Of a stretch of DNA of 64,000 bases, positions 45,597 to 55,557 are shown in pieces. A model generated the notes under the pieces. It saw only the letters and a program-made list of their open reading frames with translations, was not told the origin of the DNA and did no database searches. This DNA comes from Acinetobacter terrae (GTDB lineage: Bacteria; Pseudomonadota; Gammaproteobacteria; Pseudomonadales; Moraxellaceae). Position 1 is the stretch's first letter; each line of letters starts with the position of its first letter. The position numbers were made by a program, and so were the translations under genes. Where the stretch lies: the NCBI RefSeq assembly GCF_013004375.1, contig NZ_JABERI010000022.1:1-64000 (forward strand). The letters are read 5' to 3'.

Positions 45597-46433
45597 CTAT
45601 AATAATGAATCTTCAGCAAAAAATTGTTTTAAAGCAAAACTAACTTCATTTTTATGGGTAGTACATAAACCATGCGGCGCCCCTTTAATTTGCTCTTCTA
45701 CGCCATGCTTTAGAAGCTTTACCGCCTGCTGACTACAAATTTCGGGTGGTACAATTTCATCTGCGGTTCCATAAAGCACCAAAGTCGGCACTGTAATCTG
45801 TTTTAAATCTTCACGTAAATCTGTTTCGGAAAAAGCCTCAATACAATCGTAATGTGCTTTGATTGAACCTTGCATAGCAATACGCCAAAAATTTTGCACC
45901 ACACCTTCAGAGTTTTTATTGAGTAATTTATCGTAACCATAAAATTTTTTAGCAAAATCCAGATAAAAATCAGCTCTGTTATCCAATAAATTTGCGCGCA
46001 TTTCATCAAATACTTCTGGATCAACGCCGTCTGGATAGTCATCTCGCTTAATCATTAATGGAGTCACAGCAGCAATCAACGCAAGTTTAGTGACCTTCTG
46101 CTGTCCATATTTTGCAGTATAACGTGTGACTACCGCCCCACCCGTAGAATGCCCCACTAACGCAAAATGATCCAAATTTAAATGTTCAACCAATTGATGT
46201 AAATCTTCTGCATATTGATCAATGGTATGTCCAGCCCAAGGTTGACTTGACCTCCCATGTCCACGCCGATCAAATGCAATGACCCGATAACCATGCTCAG
46301 CTAAAAATAGCATTTGGTCTTCAAAAGCATCACTCGATAAAGGCCATCCATGTGAAAAAACAACTACAGCTCCACTTCCCCAATCTTTATAATAAATTGA
46401 GGTACCATCTTTCGTCGTTAACATCTGGCTCAT
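45597..46433 (-). CDS. Alpha/beta hydrolase (haloperoxidase/arylesterase-like)
   Basis: 278 residues. Catalytic triad: Ser96 in LVGHSTGGAV, Asp in LYGTADEIVP and His in GAPHGLC; the oxyanion motif SHGWPLSSDAFEDQM is at 27-41. The closest type is the cofactor-free (non-heme) chloroperoxidase/arylesterase group with the RGHGRSSQPWAGHTIDQYAEDL segment. The substrate is unknown. Cytosolic, monocistronic. Confidence 0.85.
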   Translation of the reverse strand: MSQMLTTKDGTSIYYKDWGSGAVVVFSHGWPLSSDAFEDQMLFLAEHGYRVIAFDRRGHGRSSQPWAGHTIDQYAEDLHQLVEHLNLDHFALVGHSTGGAVVTRYTAKYGQQKVTKLALIAAVTPLMIKRDDYPDGVDPEVFDEMRANLLDNRADFYLDFAKKFYGYDKLLNKNSEGVVQNFWRIAMQGSIKAHYDCIEAFSETDLREDLKQITVPTLVLYGTADEIVPPEICSQQAVKLLKHGVEEQIKGAPHGLCTTHKNEVSFALKQFFAEDSLL

Positions 46434-46523
46434 TGTTTTACCCTCTTTTTATTGTTTAGGGTGTTTATTAGAACAAGATAAAAATAAAACAGTGTATTAA
46501 ACAAGTTATGCTTATGTAGCAGA

Positions 46524-46556
46524 TATAAAAAAGCAGCCCTAAGGCTGCTTTTTTAT
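46524..46556 (-). terminator. Terminator after ompA
   Basis: AAAAAAGCAGCC/GGCTGCTTTTTT hairpin past the ompA stop codon. Confidence 0.85.
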
Positions 46557-46573
46557 ATCAATTCAATAATAAA

Positions 46574-47731
46574 TTATTGAGCTGCTGGAGCTTGTTCTTG
46601 AGCAGGTTCTGCAACAACTGTACGGCTACCAGAAATTGTCGCGAATACACGACGGTTCATAGCACGGCCTTCTTTAGTGTTGTTGTCAGCAATCGGTTGA
46701 TCCCAAGCGAAACCTTGAGTAGACAAACGAGCTGGATCTACATTGTATTCATTTACAAGTGAAGATTTAACAGAGTTAGCACGAGCTAAAGATAAACGTT
46801 CGTTCAATGCACGTGGACCAGTGTTATCGGTGTGACCTTCGATGCGAGCAGTAGCGTTTGGATATTCAACTAACTTCTCAGCAACTTTAGCAATTTCTGG
46901 TTTGTATTGATCTTTGATGTTTGATTTGTTTGTATCAAAGAACACACGAAGTTCCATGTTAAGGTCTTCAGTCAACTCTTGTGGAGCTGGTTGAACTGGA
47001 GCTACAGGTTCAACTGGAGCGACTTCAACTACAGGAGCAGCTGGTTTCAAGTGACCACCAAGAACGACATTAAGACCAGCTAAAGCTGTGTAGTTCCAGA
47101 ATTGCTCATCGAAGTTATAAGTACCACGGCCTTCAGCACGTAAAGATAAAGCGTCATTCAAACGATAGAATGCACCGATACCCGCATTTGCTAAAGTACC
47201 TTCTTCAGTGTTACCACGGTCACGCGTACCAGATGGATTTACACGATCAACACCAGAAAATTTGTATTTGTAGTGACCTGCACCAGCTAATACGTAAGGT
47301 TTAAATTTGCTGTCGTAATCTTTAGTGATTAAATCAGAAGTAACGTAGAAGTTACCATTGATTTGAGTTTGTTTATACTCAGCACCAGCTTCAACTTTAC
47401 TCACACCTGGGCTAGTTTTGGTTGAACCTGCTGGGAAATTGTCAAGATCAATTGCGTTAAGTGATTTATTAACATCACCTTTTACTTGATTGTATTCAGC
47501 TTCAAAACCTAACCATGGAGTCAATTCAACACCAAGCGCAGCACCAACGAATAAATCGCTTTGCATTTCGCCTTGACCAAGTTTAGAAGATAACAACTGT
47601 GATTGACCATTGTTATGTTTAGTGTCTTGCCAAGTGTAACCCAGCATTAATGGTGTAATAGTTACGCCAGCGTTAGCAGCAGCCAAAGGTGCAGCAACGA
47701 GCATTGCTAATGCAATACGACTCATTTTCAT
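46574..47731 (-). CDS. ompA: OmpA-family outer membrane protein
   Basis: 385 residues from [21 protein letters not shown], with a strong GGAGGAT site; the longer frame from 47755 lacks one. An eight-strand barrel (about 22-225), a Pro/Val/Glu linker ([18 protein letters not shown]) and the peptidoglycan-binding OmpA domain with [18 protein letters not shown] and [20 protein letters not shown] follow. It is the abundant Acinetobacter OmpA, a slow porin and cell-wall anchor, here somewhat longer than usual with an extra Ala/Gln tail. Confidence 0.93.
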   Translation of the reverse strand: MKMSRIALAMLVAAPLAAANAGVTITPLMLGYTWQDTKHNNGQSQLLSSKLGQGEMQSDLFVGAALGVELTPWLGFEAEYNQVKGDVNKSLNAIDLDNFPAGSTKTSPGVSKVEAGAEYKQTQINGNFYVTSDLITKDYDSKFKPYVLAGAGHYKYKFSGVDRVNPSGTRDRGNTEEGTLANAGIGAFYRLNDALSLRAEGRGTYNFDEQFWNYTALAGLNVVLGGHLKPAAPVVEVAPVEPVAPVQPAPQELTEDLNMELRVFFDTNKSNIKDQYKPEIAKVAEKLVEYPNATARIEGHTDNTGPRALNERLSLARANSVKSSLVNEYNVDPARLSTQGFAWDQPIADNNTKEGRAMNRRVFATISGSRTVVAEPAQEQAPAAQ

Positions 47732-48109
47732 GGAATTATCCTCCAGAGATAACAATTGTTTTCAAGTTCAAGCTCAAGCCTAAATTTGGGCTATTCTGAG
47801 ATGGGCTTTCTAATACCCCAGTTTTATTTTTAAGCCATTCACTTTGAATCATACAAACACTTTATTTTTTTTCCAAGTGCTTGATAATTTTAATCAAGTA
47901 AATTATTGACAAAATTACTTACAATTTCCGTTGTAATTCGGTAATTTTTTACTCAATTTATTCTTGTGAATAGCTTATTGTCACTTGCCGATTATTTTAA
48001 CAGCTTTCTTAAAAGTTGAGTAATAAATCTTACTCGCAAAAAAACCCATTAAAAACAAAATATTAATAACATAAACAATTAAAAAAAAATACATTACAAG
48101 GTTAATTTA
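47732..48109. other. 378-bp promoter region between ompA and the pseudopilin gene
   Basis: AT-rich divergent gap. It contains CTTGAT/ATCAAG (47880-47898) and TTACAA/TTGTAA (47919-47936) inverted repeats. On the minus strand TTGTCA and AATTAT spaced 17 nt could be an ompA promoter. No gene was seen. Confidence 0.4.
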
Positions 48110-48631
48110 ATGATTTCCAAACAAAAAACGGGTTTTACACTCATTGAGCTCATTGTTACGCTTGCTATTTTAGCGATTATAGCTGCTATAGCCTTACCTT
48201 CTTTTCACGAAACAATGGCTAAACAAGAAATCAAAAAAATTACCAACACACTGGTTTCAAGTATTCAATTGGCAAAATCACATGCTGCTATACACCACAC
48301 CAATGTCGTTATTTGTCCCAGTCCAAATAAAGTGAATTGCCAAGCAAGCCAATGGAATTCAGGTTTTATTGTCTTTTTAGATACAAATAAAAACAGACAG
48401 GCGGATACTGATGAAAAAATTATCTCTACAGAATCAACTGAGCTGAAATATGGAAATTTAGATTGGAGAGGTACGTTAAGTATTCCCAGCTTAACTTTTC
48501 AAGCTGAAAATGGGCTTCCGAATGGATCAAATGGCAGTTTCTATTATTGCTCTATTTACCAACAACCTCATTATAAGATTGTTCTTAGTCCTATGGGACA
48601 TACCCGTATTGAGAATCCACTGAGCTGCTAA
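48110..48631 (+). CDS. Type IV pilin-like (FimT/GspH) pseudopilin
   Basis: 173 residues. The prepilin peptidase site KTGFTLIELIVTLAILAIIA with Glu5 after the cleaved Gly is followed by the hydrophobic N-terminal helix. The globular part has a GspH/FimT pattern (QLAKSHAAIHHTNVVICPSP, WNSGFIVFLD) and ends in a Cys pair (YYC and SC). FimT-like proteins are minor pseudopilins of type IV pili and DNA uptake systems. No other pil genes are adjacent. Confidence 0.85.
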   Translation: MISKQKTGFTLIELIVTLAILAIIAAIALPSFHETMAKQEIKKITNTLVSSIQLAKSHAAIHHTNVVICPSPNKVNCQASQWNSGFIVFLDTNKNRQADTDEKIISTESTELKYGNLDWRGTLSIPSLTFQAENGLPNGSNGSFYYCSIYQQPHYKIVLSPMGHTRIENPLSC

Positions 48632-48745
48632 AAACTTATCAGTCTAAAGGTGTAGAACAAACAGACTTTATTCCTGCTCATTTTTCAATATACTGCTTAA
48701 GTTTGGAAAATAATCCACTAAAAAGTAAATCTCGGAGAGAAAAAA

Positions 48746-49921
48746 ATGACAGACATCGTAATTGTAAATGGCGCACGTACAGCTATGGGCGGTTTTCAAG
48801 GTAGCTTAGCGGATGTAACAGCACCTGAACTTGGTGCAGCTTCAATTAAGGAAGCCATTGCTCGTGCAGGATTACAACCAACTGATGTCGAAGAAGTCAT
48901 TATGGGCTGCGTACTTCCTGCCGGTTTAAAGCAAGGTCCTGCACGTCAGGCAATGCGACAAGCTGGTCTGCCTGATTCAACTGGCGCAGTCACCATCAAC
49001 AAACTTTGTGGTTCAGGTATGAAAGCCGTGATGCAAGCTGCCGATATGATTAAAGCAGGTTCTGCTGAAATTGTGGTTGCAGGCGGTATGGAATCAATGA
49101 GCAATGCACCTTATATATTGACCAAAGCACGTGTGGGTTACCGTATGGGCCATGGTGATGTAAAAGACCACATGTTCCTTGATGGCCTTGAAGATGCTGA
49201 AACAGGTCGTCTCATGGGCTCTTTTGCACAAGATATGGCAAATACACGTGGCTATACACGTGAACAAATGGATGATTTTGCCATTCGTTCCTTAGAACGC
49301 GCACAAACTGCAGTCAATGAAGGCTACTTCGCTGATGAAATTGTTCCTGTGACGATTTCTACACGTAAAGGTGATGTGGTTGTAAATAAGGATGAACAAC
49401 CTTTTAATGCCAACATTGCAAAAATTCCAACATTACGTCCTGCATTTGCTAAAGATGGCACCATTACTGCAGCTAATGCCAGTTCAATTTCAGATGGTGC
49501 GTCTGCCCTTGTACTTACTTCAGCAGACAATGCAACAACAAAAAGTTTAAAACCTTTGGCGAAAATTGTGGCTTATGCATCAAATTCTCAACACCCTTCT
49601 GAATTTACTATTGCACCTGTTGGCGCAATCCAAAAAGTGTTAAACAAAACTGGTTGGGATGCGCAAGATGTTGACCTTTGGGAAATTAATGAAGCATTCG
49701 CCATGGTGACTATGTGTCCAATGGATGATTTCAAGCTTGATCCAGCTAAAGTTAATATTTATGGTGGTGCGTGCGCACTTGGCCACCCAGTAGGTTCAAC
49801 TGGTTCTCGTATTATTTTGACTTTGATTCATGCACTTAAACGTACCGGCGGTAAAAAAGGTATTGCTGCACTGTGTATCGGTGGTGGTGAAGCGACTGCT
49901 GTAGCGATTGAGTTGCTTTAA
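48746..49921 (+). CDS. Acetyl-CoA acetyltransferase (biosynthetic-type thiolase)
   Basis: 391 residues. Active-site Cys in NKLCGSGMKAVMQ (about 89), His in CALGHPVGSTGSR and Cys in ALCIGGGEATAVAIE; EINEAFA is present. Length and spacing match AtoB/PhaA thiolases that condense two acetyl-CoA or cleave acetoacetyl-CoA. GGAGAG lies just before the ATG. It is monocistronic. Confidence 0.9.
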   Translation: MTDIVIVNGARTAMGGFQGSLADVTAPELGAASIKEAIARAGLQPTDVEEVIMGCVLPAGLKQGPARQAMRQAGLPDSTGAVTINKLCGSGMKAVMQAADMIKAGSAEIVVAGGMESMSNAPYILTKARVGYRMGHGDVKDHMFLDGLEDAETGRLMGSFAQDMANTRGYTREQMDDFAIRSLERAQTAVNEGYFADEIVPVTISTRKGDVVVNKDEQPFNANIAKIPTLRPAFAKDGTITAANASSISDGASALVLTSADNATTKSLKPLAKIVAYASNSQHPSEFTIAPVGAIQKVLNKTGWDAQDVDLWEINEAFAMVTMCPMDDFKLDPAKVNIYGGACALGHPVGSTGSRIILTLIHALKRTGGKKGIAALCIGGGEATAVAIELL

Positions 49922-49934
49922 TGTATTGTTTTTA

Positions 49935-50093
49935 ATGCTCTCTCCCTGAATGATATTTAAAGCACTGCTTTAAATTGAAATGCAAGAGAGAGAGCTAGAG
50001 AGAGGGGCTTTTACAATCCTCCCCTCTTACGGAATTTTATTCCTCATCCTTTGAAAAAGGAGGGGCATTTTAAATCCCTCTTTTGAGGGCTTT
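49935..50093. repeat. Intergenic repeat block after the thiolase gene
   Basis: CTCTCTCC and GAGAGAGG-type stretches, a TTAAAGC/GCTTTAA pairing, a CCCCTC/GAGGGG pairing and a CCCTC-TTTT-GAGGG hairpin followed by T-run near 50076-50096. The last may be the transcription terminator of the thiolase gene. The composition resembles the block at 38695-38886. Confidence 0.5.
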
Positions 50094-50175
50094 TTTATGC
50101 TTACACTTTTTCATCTTTTATTATGTTCAACCCTGTTAAATTAGAACCATCAAAAAACAAAAAATAGGCTTTCCC

Positions 50176-50625
50176 ATGCAACTCAATCATTACCTGAATT
50201 TCCAAGGTGAAACTGAAGCCGCATTTAATTTTTATAAATCTGTTTTTGGTGGCGAGTTTTCGAATCTGACCCGTTATGGTGAAATGCCGCCTGAAGAAGG
50301 TGTCACGCTATCTGAAGCAGATAAAAATCTTATTCTGCATGTTTCGCTACCGATCAATGAGTTTACAGAATTGATGGCATCCGATACCAATGATCAATTC
50401 TGTGCGCAAAGCAATAGCCCTTTCACTAAAGGTAATAATCACTATATTTCGATTAATCTGAATGCTGATGAGCAAGCTGAAGCAAAACGCTTGTTTGATG
50501 CTTTATCTGTGAATGGTCAAATTGAAATGCCCTTAGAAAAGACTTTCTGGGGTGCGCTGTATGGTGCTTTTACCGATCAGTTTGGAATTAAATGGATGGT
50601 GAACTGTCAACTAGAAGCAATGTGA
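50176..50625 (+). CDS. VOC family protein (PhnB/glyoxalase-like)
   Basis: 149 residues. The N-terminal LNHYLNFQGETEAAFNFYKSVFGGEF is the PhnB-type VOC opening; a second half has NHYISINLNADEQAEAKRLFDAL and ends in FGIKWMVN. The fold binds a metal or small ligand, but the function of this subgroup is unknown. It is monocistronic with a terminator. Confidence 0.85.
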   Translation: MQLNHYLNFQGETEAAFNFYKSVFGGEFSNLTRYGEMPPEEGVTLSEADKNLILHVSLPINEFTELMASDTNDQFCAQSNSPFTKGNNHYISINLNADEQAEAKRLFDALSVNGQIEMPLEKTFWGALYGAFTDQFGIKWMVNCQLEAM

Positions 50626-50652
50626 TATTAAATTCTCCTATATACCATGCAT

Positions 50653-50684
50653 AAAAAAGCCGGAATCAATCCGGCTTTTTTTTT
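50653..50684. terminator. Terminator between the VOC gene and cysI-DUF934
   Basis: AAAAAAGCCGG/CCGGCTTTTTT hairpin between convergent genes. Confidence 0.85.
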
Positions 50685-50702
50685 ACAGCAACTTAATTTA
50701 GA

Positions 50703-51188
50703 TTAAACACCTGTTTGATAATGTGCTTGTGCAACCGCAGTTGATGCCTGGTACGGATTTTTAAAATCATTTAAACCCGCAGCAGCTTCATGAATATCTT
50801 TACCTTCTTTAATCACGAAAGTATCGAAGCCTGAACGTTTTAAATAGTTCAGCACATCTTTAAAGATATCGCCAGTTGCACGAAGTTCACCTTGATAGCC
50901 TTGACGGCGTAAAAGCGCTGCAAATGAATAGCCGCGACCATCATTAAAGCCTGCAAATTCAATAAAGATTGCATCAAGCTCATCTAGCGGAAATTCATTG
51001 ACTTCAGGAGAAGCATCAACAGTAATGTATAAGGCTTTTTTGCCAGATACATTTGCCAATTGATCAAGCTGCTCTACAGTTAGAACAACATCACCTTGCG
51101 GTAAAACACCATCTTCACCAATCAATTGATAAGTGTTGTCTGCAATTGTGCCATCTTTAGAGAGCACTTTTAGTGCGGTATTAAGCAT
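50703..51188 (-). CDS. DUF934 family protein, partner of CysI
   Basis: 161 residues from MLNTALKVL, with AAGGAGC 6 nt upstream. DUF934 features are LDAIFIEFAGFNDGRGYSFAALLRRQGYQGELRATGDIFKD and the C-terminal GFDTFVI. The start overlaps the end of cysI by 8 bases, so the two are translated together. It is always next to a sulfite reductase gene in gammaproteobacteria and betaproteobacteria, and may be an accessory protein for that enzyme. Its chemistry is unknown. Confidence 0.9.
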   Translation of the reverse strand: MLNTALKVLSKDGTIADNTYQLIGEDGVLPQGDVVLTVEQLDQLANVSGKKALYITVDASPEVNEFPLDELDAIFIEFAGFNDGRGYSFAALLRRQGYQGELRATGDIFKDVLNYLKRSGFDTFVIKEGKDIHEAAAGLNDFKNPYQASTAVAQAHYQTGV

Positions 51189-52824
51189 ATGCACGCTCCT
51201 TGAATGGTTGAATGCCAACACGACGGTAGGTTTCGATAAACTCTTCACCTTCAGTACGCAAATCAAGATAGGTATTTAGGATTTCTTCAATCACGTCAGG
51301 TACACGGTCTGCTGCAAATGATGGCCCCAAGATGTCACCAATTGAAGCATCATGATCGGCATTACCACCTAAAGTAATTTGGTAGAATTCAGCGCCTTTT
51401 TTATCGACACCTAAAATACCAATATTACCGACATGGTGATGACCGCAGGCATTCATACAACCTGAAATATTCAAGTCGATGTGACCCAAGTTATATACGG
51501 TATCCAAGTCATCGAAACGACGCGAGATTGCTTCAGAAATCGGAATTGATTTTGCATTTGCTAGCGAGCAGAAGTCACCGCCCGGGCAGCAAATGATGTC
51601 TGTTAAGAAACCAATATGCGCACGTGCAAGGTTGTTTTGCTCAAGAATTTGCCACAATTCGAACAGGTCTTTTTGCGGCACATCAACCAATGAAATATTC
51701 TGTTCGTGTGTGGTACGAAGTTCACCGAAAGTATATTTGTCTGCAAGATCTGCAATCAAATTCATTTCTTCAACGGTCATATCACCCGGTGCAATACCGG
51801 CACGTTTAAGTGAAATCGTAACAATACGATAGCCTTTCACTTTATGTGCATTGGTGTTGATGTTGAACCATTGCTTGAATTTAGGATGCGCAGCGAACTG
51901 TTCAGCAAAATCTTCATCTGCATAATCTTGATAATCAAATGGCGTGAATTCTTCATCCAATTTTTTCAAGATTTCAGGCTGAATTTTCAAGGTCTGAATA
52001 GTATGGGCAAATTCAGCTTCAACTTTTTCAGCAAATACTGCAGGGGTTAACGCTTTTACCAAAATTTTGATACGTGCTTTATATTTGTTGTCACGGCGAC
52101 CGTGCAAGTTATACACACGAAGGACTGCTTCAAGATAAGCAATTAAATCTTCACGTGGCAAGAAGTCACGAATAAAGCTACCAATCACTGGTGTACGACC
52201 GAGGCCACCACCGACTTTAATTTTATAGCCGATCTCGCCTGCTTCATTTTTCACGATATACACACCGATATCATGGAATGAAACTGCTGCACGGTCTGTT
52301 TCAGCCAATGCAGACACCGCAATTTTAAATTTACGCGGCAAGAAAGCAAATTCCGGGTGGAAGGTTGACCATTGACGAATCAATTCACAGGTCGGACGCG
52401 GGTCAGCAATCTCACCGGCAACCACACCTGCATATTGGTCAGTTGTGGTATTACGAATACAGTTACCCGATGTTTGAATGGCATGCATTTGAACTGTTGC
52501 AAGTTCTGCCAACATGTCAGGCACATTTTCTAGTGCAGGCCAGTTAAACTGAATGTTTTGACGTGTTGATACGTGTGCATAACCACGGTCATATTCTTTA
52601 GCCAAATCCGAAATTTTACGAAGTTGGTTCGAATTCATCAGACCATAAGCCACAGCAATACGTAACATTGGCGCATAGCGTTGCACGTATAAACCATTTT
52701 GGAGACGTAGCGGACGGTATTCATCTTCCGTCAATTTACCCGCTAAATAACGTTCCGTTTGGTCACGGAACTGTGCAACACGTTCATTGATCAGTTGCTG
52801 ATCGAAATCAGTATATAAATACAT
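51181..52824 (-). CDS. cysI: Sulfite/nitrite reductase hemoprotein
   Basis: 547 residues. Siroheme-[4Fe-4S] enzyme that reduces sulfite to sulfide for cysteine synthesis. Early NIQFNWPALE and SGNCIRNTTTDQYAGV define the siroheme site; cluster cysteines are in DIICCPGGDFCSLA and ISGCMNACGHHHVGNIG. The partner DUF934 gene and absence of a cysJ flavoprotein suggest a ferredoxin-type electron donor. Whether sulfite or nitrite is the substrate is set by context (DUF934), which favours sulfite. Confidence 0.88.
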   Translation of the reverse strand: MYLYTDFDQQLINERVAQFRDQTERYLAGKLTEDEYRPLRLQNGLYVQRYAPMLRIAVAYGLMNSNQLRKISDLAKEYDRGYAHVSTRQNIQFNWPALENVPDMLAELATVQMHAIQTSGNCIRNTTTDQYAGVVAGEIADPRPTCELIRQWSTFHPEFAFLPRKFKIAVSALAETDRAAVSFHDIGVYIVKNEAGEIGYKIKVGGGLGRTPVIGSFIRDFLPREDLIAYLEAVLRVYNLHGRRDNKYKARIKILVKALTPAVFAEKVEAEFAHTIQTLKIQPEILKKLDEEFTPFDYQDYADEDFAEQFAAHPKFKQWFNINTNAHKVKGYRIVTISLKRAGIAPGDMTVEEMNLIADLADKYTFGELRTTHEQNISLVDVPQKDLFELWQILEQNNLARAHIGFLTDIICCPGGDFCSLANAKSIPISEAISRRFDDLDTVYNLGHIDLNISGCMNACGHHHVGNIGILGVDKKGAEFYQITLGGNADHDASIGDILGPSFAADRVPDVIEEILNTYLDLRTEGEEFIETYRRVGIQPFKERAYA

Positions 52825-53157
52825 GGCGTACAGCTAGTAGGTTCATTATAACGGCTGACAGCATAACGAGATTTAAACTATCAACAAAATGCGTTTTTTA
52901 CATATTTAATAGCGGTTTTATTGATAAGCATGTCGGGATTTCACTGATATAGCGCGATACAGCCGAATCATGCTGCCTTTAATCAGATTTGATGTTGTTT
53001 TCACTTGCTTATCATTATTTTTCATATAAAGCATTAATGTAAAAATCTAAGCGAGTAAACTTCTCTATTTTTATATTAAGAAAATGAAATTTTTAAAAAT
53101 GTTTAAATTTACCCAATAAAAAAGCCCGACGAATCAGGCTTTTTAAAATTTTAATGA
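52825..53157. other. 333-bp gap between gcd copy 1 and cysI
   Basis: Contains the upstream region of cysI and, at its left end, the gcd copy 1 terminator. No gene, repeat or clear operator was seen. Confidence 0.5.
53118..53147 (-). terminator. Terminator after gcd copy 1
   Basis: AAAAAGCC and GGCTTTTT arms around GA-CGAA-TC. It is the same hairpin as after copy 2, but with one stem mismatch (C opposite A). It is U-tailed on the minus strand. Confidence 0.8.
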
Positions 53158-55557
53158 TTATTTCTTTTGATCAGGTAAAGCATAAGCCATGATGGAATCG
53201 CCCATTTTGGTACCAAATGAAGCATGACCACCAGCCATAATCACAACGTATTGTTTACCATTCTCTTCATAAGTCATTGGGGTTGCTTGGCCACCTGCAG
53301 GTAGACGACCTTTCCAAAGTTCATCACCATTCGTCACATTGATGGCACGGAGGTAATAATCATGTGTTGCTCCAATGAACATCACGTTACCCGCTGTAGA
53401 AATTAAACCACCAAGCATTGGCACACCCATTTTAAGTGGCGGCAATGGAATACTCGACATACTGTCACGGATGGTACCAATACGACGCTTCCACGCCACT
53501 TGATGGGTATTCAAATCTACACCAGCAACATAACCCCAAGCCGGTTGTTTACAAGGTAGGTCTAATGGTGAAAAGAATACACTGATTTCTACACCATAAG
53601 GAACGCCATACATTGGCTGTACACTAGCTTCTATACCTGTGCCTTTAGCAATTTTTGGACGATTTGGATCTGTAGGAATAAGTTTAGTCACATATGGCAA
53701 ACCAATCGGGTTCATCACTGCAATTTGACGGTCTGGGTTCACAGACATACCGCCCCATTCAAATACACCCAAGTTACCCGGGTAGACCACAGTCCCATTT
53801 TCAGAAGGTGGTGTATACATGCCATCGTAGTTCAATTTTTTGAAAGATACACGACACAACAACTGGTCAAACATAGTGACACCCCACATTTGTTTATCCG
53901 TCAACTTCTCTTTAGGCCCCATATTAAAATCAGAGAACGGTTGTGTAGGAGAATAACGTTCGCCTTTGGTTTGAGGACCATGTTTCACCGTTTGTGGAAC
54001 CGCACGTTCTTCAATCGGAACGATTGGTTGACCATTACGACGGTCTAAAACAAAGATATTCCCTGTTTTGGTCAATACATAGATTGCAGGAACAATGTTG
54101 CCAGATTTGTCTTTGATGTCAGTCAATGTCGGTTGAGACGGTACGTCCATATCCCATAAATCGTGATGGGTAGTTTGGAAGTCCCAAATTAACTTGCCTG
54201 TTGAAGCATTTAGCGCAAGCATTGCGTTTGCATAACGTTCATCTAACTCGGTACGGTGACCACCCCAGACATCAGGCGTACCGACACCCGTTGGAACGTA
54301 GACGATATCCAATTTAGCATCATAGGCCAATGGTGCCCATGCGTTTGGCGAGTTTTGAACGAATTTTTGACCCGGTGCAGGAATTGCATTCGGATTTTCA
54401 GCACCCGTATCAAACACCCAAAGAAGTTCACCGGTATTGACATCATAACCACGGATTACACCCGATGGCTCCTCAGTAGAATAGTTATCATTCGTTGACC
54501 CCCCAATGATGATGGTAGTCCCTGTAACCACGGGTGGAGAGGTTGGGATATAACCGCCCGGATACGGGAATGGCATGTCTTTTTGCAGATCAACTTCGCC
54601 ATTTTTACCAAAGTCGCTACAAGGTTGACCATTGTCTGCATTGATTGCCACCAGACGACCATCACTGACAGGCAAGATCACTTTACGTGGGCAAAGTGCT
54701 GATGATGATTTTTTATTTTGCAGGCTTGCTTCGAAACCAACCGTGTTGTTGACATCATAGTAAGACACACCACGACAAGTTAAATGCTGATAAGTATTAT
54801 CCGCTTTGAGTTTAGGATCAAAGCTCCATTTTTCTTTACCTGTGACTGGGTCTAAAGCAACTAAACGTTGATGCATGGTACAGAGATAAAGATTGTTACC
54901 CACTTTAATTGGAGTAACCTGATTGGTTGTTGCACCAGAATCATTTTCAGTTCTACTTTCGCCAGTATGATATTCCCAAGCGACTTGAAGATCTTTTACA
55001 TTTTGATCGTTAATTTGAGCCAATGGAGAATAACGCAATCCAGACTGGGTACGACCATAAGCTGGCCAGTCACCATCTTCAACACCCAGAATAGGTTGCG
55101 ATATTGCAGGCTGTTTGGTGCTTAATTCACCATGAATTTCTTGAGGATCATTAAAGATAGAGTAGATCATTACTGCAATTGTGATTGCCAATGTTCCGGT
55201 CAGGGCAAGTTTTGCACCTTTTGTATTTTCGAATCCGCGAGTCACTGCAGGAATGAGTAAAAAAAGACCAAATATACCGAGAATATCTAACCTAGGCGCT
55301 AACGCGAAGAAGTCAGAACCAACCTCCCAAAGTCCCCATACCACAGTACCTAATACAAAAGCTGCGTAAACAAGAAGTGCCAAACTTTTTAATTTTTGCA
55401 ATAAAATTGCAGTAGCGATGAAGAATAAACCTGCGATGATGTAGTACCAAGACCCACCAAGCACTGCAAGATATATTCCACCAATCAGCAGCACTAAACC
55501 GAAAATGATGGCCACGATGACCAAAATCGTTTTTAGAACTGAACCTGAAGTAGCCAT
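53158..55557 (-). CDS. gcd: Membrane PQQ-dependent glucose dehydrogenase (copy 1)
   Basis: 799 residues from MATSGSVLK, with GGGGGAAAT upstream. Five N-terminal membrane helices (to about 150) carry the ubiquinone site; the periplasmic eight-bladed propeller follows with WAYGRTQSGLRYSPL-type tryptophan docking motifs. THHDLWDMD holds the Asp equal to E. coli Asp466 and LTKTGN the Lys equal to Lys493, so the active site looks intact. It oxidises glucose to gluconolactone. A second copy lies 365 bp upstream. Confidence 0.93.
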   Translation of the reverse strand: MATSGSVLKTILVIVAIIFGLVLLIGGIYLAVLGGSWYYIIAGLFFIATAILLQKLKSLALLVYAAFVLGTVVWGLWEVGSDFFALAPRLDILGIFGLFLLIPAVTRGFENTKGAKLALTGTLAITIAVMIYSIFNDPQEIHGELSTKQPAISQPILGVEDGDWPAYGRTQSGLRYSPLAQINDQNVKDLQVAWEYHTGESRTENDSGATTNQVTPIKVGNNLYLCTMHQRLVALDPVTGKEKWSFDPKLKADNTYQHLTCRGVSYYDVNNTVGFEASLQNKKSSSALCPRKVILPVSDGRLVAINADNGQPCSDFGKNGEVDLQKDMPFPYPGGYIPTSPPVVTGTTIIIGGSTNDNYSTEEPSGVIRGYDVNTGELLWVFDTGAENPNAIPAPGQKFVQNSPNAWAPLAYDAKLDIVYVPTGVGTPDVWGGHRTELDERYANAMLALNASTGKLIWDFQTTHHDLWDMDVPSQPTLTDIKDKSGNIVPAIYVLTKTGNIFVLDRRNGQPIVPIEERAVPQTVKHGPQTKGERYSPTQPFSDFNMGPKEKLTDKQMWGVTMFDQLLCRVSFKKLNYDGMYTPPSENGTVVYPGNLGVFEWGGMSVNPDRQIAVMNPIGLPYVTKLIPTDPNRPKIAKGTGIEASVQPMYGVPYGVEISVFFSPLDLPCKQPAWGYVAGVDLNTHQVAWKRRIGTIRDSMSSIPLPPLKMGVPMLGGLISTAGNVMFIGATHDYYLRAINVTNGDELWKGRLPAGGQATPMTYEENGKQYVVIMAGGHASFGTKMGDSIMAYALPDQKK

